Shown one piece after another: positions 52,418 through 55,485 of a stretch of DNA of 55,485 bases; the stretch's first letter is position 1, and each line of letters opens with the position of its first letter. Position numbers and translations under genes: made by a program. The notes under the pieces were generated by a model. The model had not been told where the DNA came from. It did no database searches and saw only the letters and a program-made list of their open reading frames with translations. The stretch comes from Streptococcaceae bacterium (GTDB lineage: Bacteria; Bacillota; Bacilli; Lactobacillales; Streptococcaceae), in NCBI GenBank assembly GCA_031285775.1, contig JAITVN010000072.1, positions 1 to 55,485 on the forward strand, given 5' to 3'.

Positions 52418-52569
52418 ATTTCGATTTTTTTGAAAACTAAAAGAATTTGGATTTCTGCTGTTTTTTGACTTCGCAACTAAAACAAAGCATTTATTTTAGC
52501 TATATGGACGAACATAACCACTTTGTCCAAAAGCTGTGAGGCGATAATGTTTCAGCTTATACAGAGATC

Positions 52570-52578
52570 TGGTATAAT
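52570..52578 (+). promoter_or_regulatory. Extended -10 promoter of cca, leaderless type
   Basis: TGGTATAAT ends 7 nt before the ATG at 52586, so the mRNA should begin at the start codon. No ribosome binding site is present. Confidence 0.65.
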
Positions 52579-52585
52579 TATTGTA

Positions 52586-53749
52586 ATGAAATTTAAAAAT
52601 CTGCCCGAAGAGTTTAGATCCGCACTTCCGATTCTAGACAAAATAAGTCATGCTGGTTTCGAAGTTTATTTTGTCGGCGGCTCTGTCCGTGATGCCTTGT
52701 TAAGACGCCCTATTCATGATGTCGACATTGCCACGAGTGCCTATCCAGCTGAAATCAAACAGATTTTTAAGAGAACCATTGACATTGGCATTGAGCATGG
52801 TACTGTACTCGTGCTAGCTGCAGACGGTCAGTATGAAGTGACGACTTTTCGAACCGAGAGCAGTTACACAGATTTTCGTCGTCCAGATCGTGTCGAATTT
52901 GTGTCAGACTTATCGGAAGATTTGCTGCGGCGAGACTTTACCATTAATGCTTTTGCCATGACATCTGATGGAATAATCATTGATAAGTTTGACGGATTAA
53001 GCGATTTGAAAACTCGAACGCTGCGTGCAGTTGGAAAAGCCGAAGAGCGTTTTAACGAGGATGCGCTGCGTGTCATGCGAGGAATGCGCTTTGCTGCTGA
53101 GCTTGACTTTAACATTGAAGAAGCAACCTTGACAGCAATGTCGTCTCATGCAGCTCTGCTCAGAAAAATCTCTATAGAGCGTATATTTATAGAACTTGAT
53201 AAATTATTACTCGCTGAAAATTGGCGAAAAGGGCTTTTTTACCTGAATGAAACTGAAGCTTGGAAATACTTGCCTGGCTTTGGAAAAGTTGATGCTGCCT
53301 GCTTGATTGATCGTTTTCAGTTTAAAAATTCAGAACAGGCTTGGGCTTGGTTGATCATACAGCTGAAAGATTTTGATCTGAAAGATTGGAAAGTTCCTAA
53401 TGTTTTTGCAAAAACAGTGAAGAATATCGTTTCAGCATACTATGAAGAAGATTGGGATGTCGCAAAAATTTATCGCTATGGTTTAGACATTGCTGAATTG
53501 GCAGATGATCTAAAGGTGGCGTCTGGTCAGAAAATTGATCGTCTGATCCCCATTATTATGGATAGGCGGCTTCAAATTCACAGCAAATCTGAAATTGTGA
53601 TAAAAGGTGCGGATTTGATTGAGCTCGGCTATCCGCCAGGTCCAGCGCTGGGTCGGATTTTGTCCGACATTGAAACTAATATCGTCAATAATAAATTATT
53701 GAATAAAAAGGAGGAGATTTTAGATTATGTTGAAAAATTATCGCGCTAG
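52586..53749 (+). CDS. cca: CCA tRNA nucleotidyltransferase
   Basis: A 387-residue class II enzyme that adds CCA to tRNA 3' ends. It shows [25 protein letters not shown] with the catalytic Dx[12 protein letters not shown], and the [19 protein letters not shown] motif. The frame extends upstream to 52523, but that would put the promoter inside the gene. It overlaps the dipeptidase by 23 nt, an unusual pairing. Confidence 0.95.
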   Translation: MKFKNLPEEFRSALPILDKISHAGFEVYFVGGSVRDALLRRPIHDVDIATSAYPAEIKQIFKRTIDIGIEHGTVLVLAADGQYEVTTFRTESSYTDFRRPDRVEFVSDLSEDLLRRDFTINAFAMTSDGIIIDKFDGLSDLKTRTLRAVGKAEERFNEDALRVMRGMRFAAELDFNIEEATLTAMSSHAALLRKISIERIFIELDKLLLAENWRKGLFYLNETEAWKYLPGFGKVDAACLIDRFQFKNSEQAWAWLIIQLKDFDLKDWKVPNVFAKTVKNIVSAYYEEDWDVAKIYRYGLDIAELADDLKVASGQKIDRLIPIIMDRRLQIHSKSEIVIKGADLIELGYPPGPALGRILSDIETNIVNNKLLNKKEEILDYVEKLSR

Positions 53750-55130
53750 TTCATGTACTACGGTGCTTGCTGGAAAACTAGCTACTTTGAACGGTGCAAC
53801 GCTCATTTCTCGAAATGAAGATGGCTCAGATACACTGAATCCTCAACGTTTTGTGGTGATCAAACCAGAAGATCAGCCGCGCGACTACAAAGCCGTCATC
53901 TCCGGCTGCGAAATCAAATTGCCTGATGATCCTCAGCGCTACACTTCGATTCCTGATGCCAATACCAGCAATGGGATTTGGGCAGCGGCAGGCATCAATA
54001 GCAGCAACGTGGCCATGTCTGCAACTGAGACGATCACGACGAATCCGCGCATTCAGGGGATCGACCCTTATGATGAGGGCGGCATCGGCGAAGAAGATCT
54101 TGTGACAGTGACGCTGCCTTATATTAAGAGCGCACGCGAAGGTGTACAGCGTTTGGGCGACTTGCTGACGACTTACGGCACTTATGAGCCAAATGGTATC
54201 GCTTTCTCTGATCATGATGAAGTTTGGTGGCTAGAATCTATTGGCGGTCATCACTGGGCAGCTGTGCGTATTCCTGATGATGCATATGTCGTAGCGCCAA
54301 ACCGTATGAACATTGATGCTTTTGACTTTGATTCTGATGATACGATGTGCTCAGAGGACTTGGAGACTTTAATCAATGAAAATCATCTGAACCCTGATTT
54401 TGAAGGATATAACCTTAGACACATTTTCGGCAGCAGCTCAATCAAAGATACCATTTACAATAATCCTCGTGCTTGGTACGGCCAAAAGTTCTTCACACCA
54501 GAAACTGAGTTTGAATACGACATCATGGATCAGGATTTGCCGTTTATCTGCCATGCCAATCGTAAAATTTCTGTAGAAGATGTGAAATTTGTGCTCTCCA
54601 GCCATTTTGAAAACACAGAGTTTGACCCTTATGGAACCACGAACACTGAAGCTGAGAAGCATTTGATCCGTCCTATCGGCCTGAACCGCAACATGAATAC
54701 GCATATTCTAGAAATCCGCAACGATGTGCCTGAGGAGCTTGCTGGGATTCACTGGATGGGCATGGGCGCGAATACTTTCAATTATGTGGTGCCTTTCTAT
54801 GCCAATGTTGAGGATACGCCTGCAGCTTTCCGCGATACCACAACAGAATATGATCCGACGAAGTATTATTGGCTGTCTGCAACTTGCGGGCTGCTGGGCG
54901 ATAATGACTTCCAACGCAATGTAGACGCTTTCCGTAATTCTGAGTTGGCGACTTTCTCCAAGTTCCATGAGATTCAGAATGCAACAGACGCAGAAGGTGC
55001 TTCGGCTGATTTGCTGGCGGTTAACCAGAAATTGTCTGATGTTGCAATGGAAGCACAGACTGCCCTGCTTGGCCAGATGGTTATCTCTGGCAGCAAACAT
55101 ATGATTTTGAAGTTCTCCTTTGCTGACTGA
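53727..55130 (+). CDS. pepDA: Dipeptidase of family C69 (PepD type)
   Basis: A 467-residue N-terminal-nucleophile dipeptidase. Cys10 in [17 protein letters not shown] is the likely nucleophile, followed by ISRNEDG, the W-rich segment [21 protein letters not shown] and YYWLSATCG. The enzymes are cytoplasmic, broad-specificity and work on casein-derived dipeptides in lactic acid bacteria. AAGGAGGAG within the cca end sets the start. Confidence 0.92.
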   Translation: MLKNYRASSCTTVLAGKLATLNGATLISRNEDGSDTLNPQRFVVIKPEDQPRDYKAVISGCEIKLPDDPQRYTSIPDANTSNGIWAAAGINSSNVAMSATETITTNPRIQGIDPYDEGGIGEEDLVTVTLPYIKSAREGVQRLGDLLTTYGTYEPNGIAFSDHDEVWWLESIGGHHWAAVRIPDDAYVVAPNRMNIDAFDFDSDDTMCSEDLETLINENHLNPDFEGYNLRHIFGSSSIKDTIYNNPRAWYGQKFFTPETEFEYDIMDQDLPFICHANRKISVEDVKFVLSSHFENTEFDPYGTTNTEAEKHLIRPIGLNRNMNTHILEIRNDVPEELAGIHWMGMGANTFNYVVPFYANVEDTPAAFRDTTTEYDPTKYYWLSATCGLLGDNDFQRNVDAFRNSELATFSKFHEIQNATDAEGASADLLAVNQKLSDVAMEAQTALLGQMVISGSKHMILKFSFAD

Positions 55131-55146
55131 TAGTTGAAATCATTTT

Positions 55147-55180
55147 AAAGGCCTTGGGTATCAAAACCTGAGGCCTTTTT
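55147..55180 (+). terminator. Intrinsic terminator of the cca-pepDA unit
   Basis: AAAGGCCT (55147-55154) pairs with AGGCCTTT (55171-55178), with an inner GGGT/ACCT-like stem, and ends in T residues. Confidence 0.85.
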
Positions 55181-55201
55181 CGGAAGAAGTAGAGGTTAAA
55201 C

Positions 55202-55230
55202 TTGAAAGCAACGGTAAAATACGCTATAAT
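55202..55230 (+). promoter_or_regulatory. Promoter of the 37-residue gene
   Basis: TTGAAA (55202-55207), a 17-nt spacer and TATAAT (55225-55230). Confidence 0.8.
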
Positions 55231-55265
55231 TAAGTAGAAATTCTAGCTGGAAGGGAGTTCTGGAA

Positions 55266-55379
55266 ATGGCATATAAGTCAAAAAAATCTGGTAAACGTAA
55301 CCATCGTTCTGGTGGTCACAAACATTATGATCGTGTTGGTGTGAAGCAAGTTAGCCAAGCACCAGCTAAGAAAGATTAG
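55266..55379 (+). CDS. Small basic protein of 37 residues, unknown function
   Basis: The ATG at 55266 follows GGAAGGGA and a strong promoter, and opens a 37-codon frame. The peptide is rich in Lys, His, Arg, Ser and Gly (AYKSKKSGKRNHRSGGHKHY) and ends APAKKD. No membrane segment or signal is present. The composition suits RNA or ribosome binding, or metal binding by the His residues, but I do not recognise it. Confidence 0.75.
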   Translation: MAYKSKKSGKRNHRSGGHKHYDRVGVKQVSQAPAKKD

Positions 55380-55384
55380 TCATA

Positions 55385-55485
55385 ACCACCCGTCAAACGG
55401 GTGGCTTGTACCACGGGTGTAACCCGTGCATACTCACTGCGCCTTAAGACGCTAGCCTTCACAAAAAGCGTTCAGGCTCATTGTG
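55385..55485. mobile_element. Probable IS200/IS605-type element end (cut by the window edge)
   Basis: Two clean hairpins, CCACCCGT-CAA-ACGGGTGG (55386-55404) and CACGGGT-GTA-ACCCGTG (55413-55429), are followed by a segment with CGCCTTAAGACGC. Stacked subterminal hairpins without a T run, plus a TTAAGAC segment, resemble the ends of IS200/IS605 elements and their tnpB-associated RNA. The transposase would lie beyond the window. A plain terminator is the alternative for the first hairpin. Confidence 0.4.

Overview
The window looks like a chromosome segment of a low-GC Firmicute of the family Streptococcaceae, most likely Lactococcus or a close relative. The grounds are AT-rich codon use, strong AGGAGG-type ribosome binding sites, consensus TTGACA/TATAAT and extended TGnTATAAT promoters, a lactococcin-972-type bacteriocin cassette, a potABCD operon, a C69 dipeptidase and a DUF1149 gene. 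Genus is an inference; no rRNA is present.

Layout. 1-13.3 kb: an L-rhamnose/rhamnoside catabolic locus on the + strand (MFS importer, a frameshifted GH3 glycosidase, GH78 alpha-L-rhamnosidase, rhaB, rhaA, rhaD, a GH2 glycosidase, an AraC-type regulator), driven by a promoter overlapping a cre-like site. 13.4-17.3 kb: a membrane glycerophosphodiester phosphodiesterase, then a TetR regulator with its MFS efflux pump. 17.3-22.2 kb: the polyamine operon potABCD, flanked on both sides by palindromic repeats and preceded by a structured leader with its own terminator. 22.3-27.1 kb: two adjacent transcription units with similar promoters, encoding an ABC exporter and a second ABC system with two paralogous permeases. 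27.1-28.4 kb: dense repeats and one small minus-strand gene. 28.4-33.4 kb: an amino-acid permease and a lactococcin-972-like bacteriocin with its membrane protein and ATPase. 33.5-46.8 kb: mostly housekeeping genes (FAD protein, queA, an SDR, nagB, tRNA-Pro, pcrA, NUDIX, ilvE, tag, rbgA, rnhB, a small unknown gene, a GntR regulator). 47-55.4 kb: an orphan histidine kinase whose phospho-acceptor His is missing, then ylxM, a lipase-like hydrolase, rimM, trmD, a DUF1149 gene, degV, cca, a dipeptidase, a 37-aa basic protein, and hairpins resembling an IS200/IS605 end at the right edge.

The most striking structure is a family of modular palindromic elements at seven loci between 17.4 and 47 kb, with about ten full or partial units. 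The borders are conserved (left TTTAAnTGAGTTC, right CTCACATCTT), but the stems between them differ in sequence from unit to unit while both arms change together. This covariation, seen in at least three separate stems, points to selection or copying at the level of a folded strand (RNA or single-stranded DNA). The cores are mosaics of interchangeable hairpin modules, and one locus is a four-unit tandem array. I do not recognise this family.

Other points worth attention are six genes whose -10 box lies about 7 nt before the start codon and which lack a Shine-Dalgarno sequence (candidate leaderless mRNAs), an apparent AUA start codon for rbgA, a nagB operator matching the NagR/YvoA type together with a matching GntR-HutC regulator 8 kb away, and two further structured repeat families.
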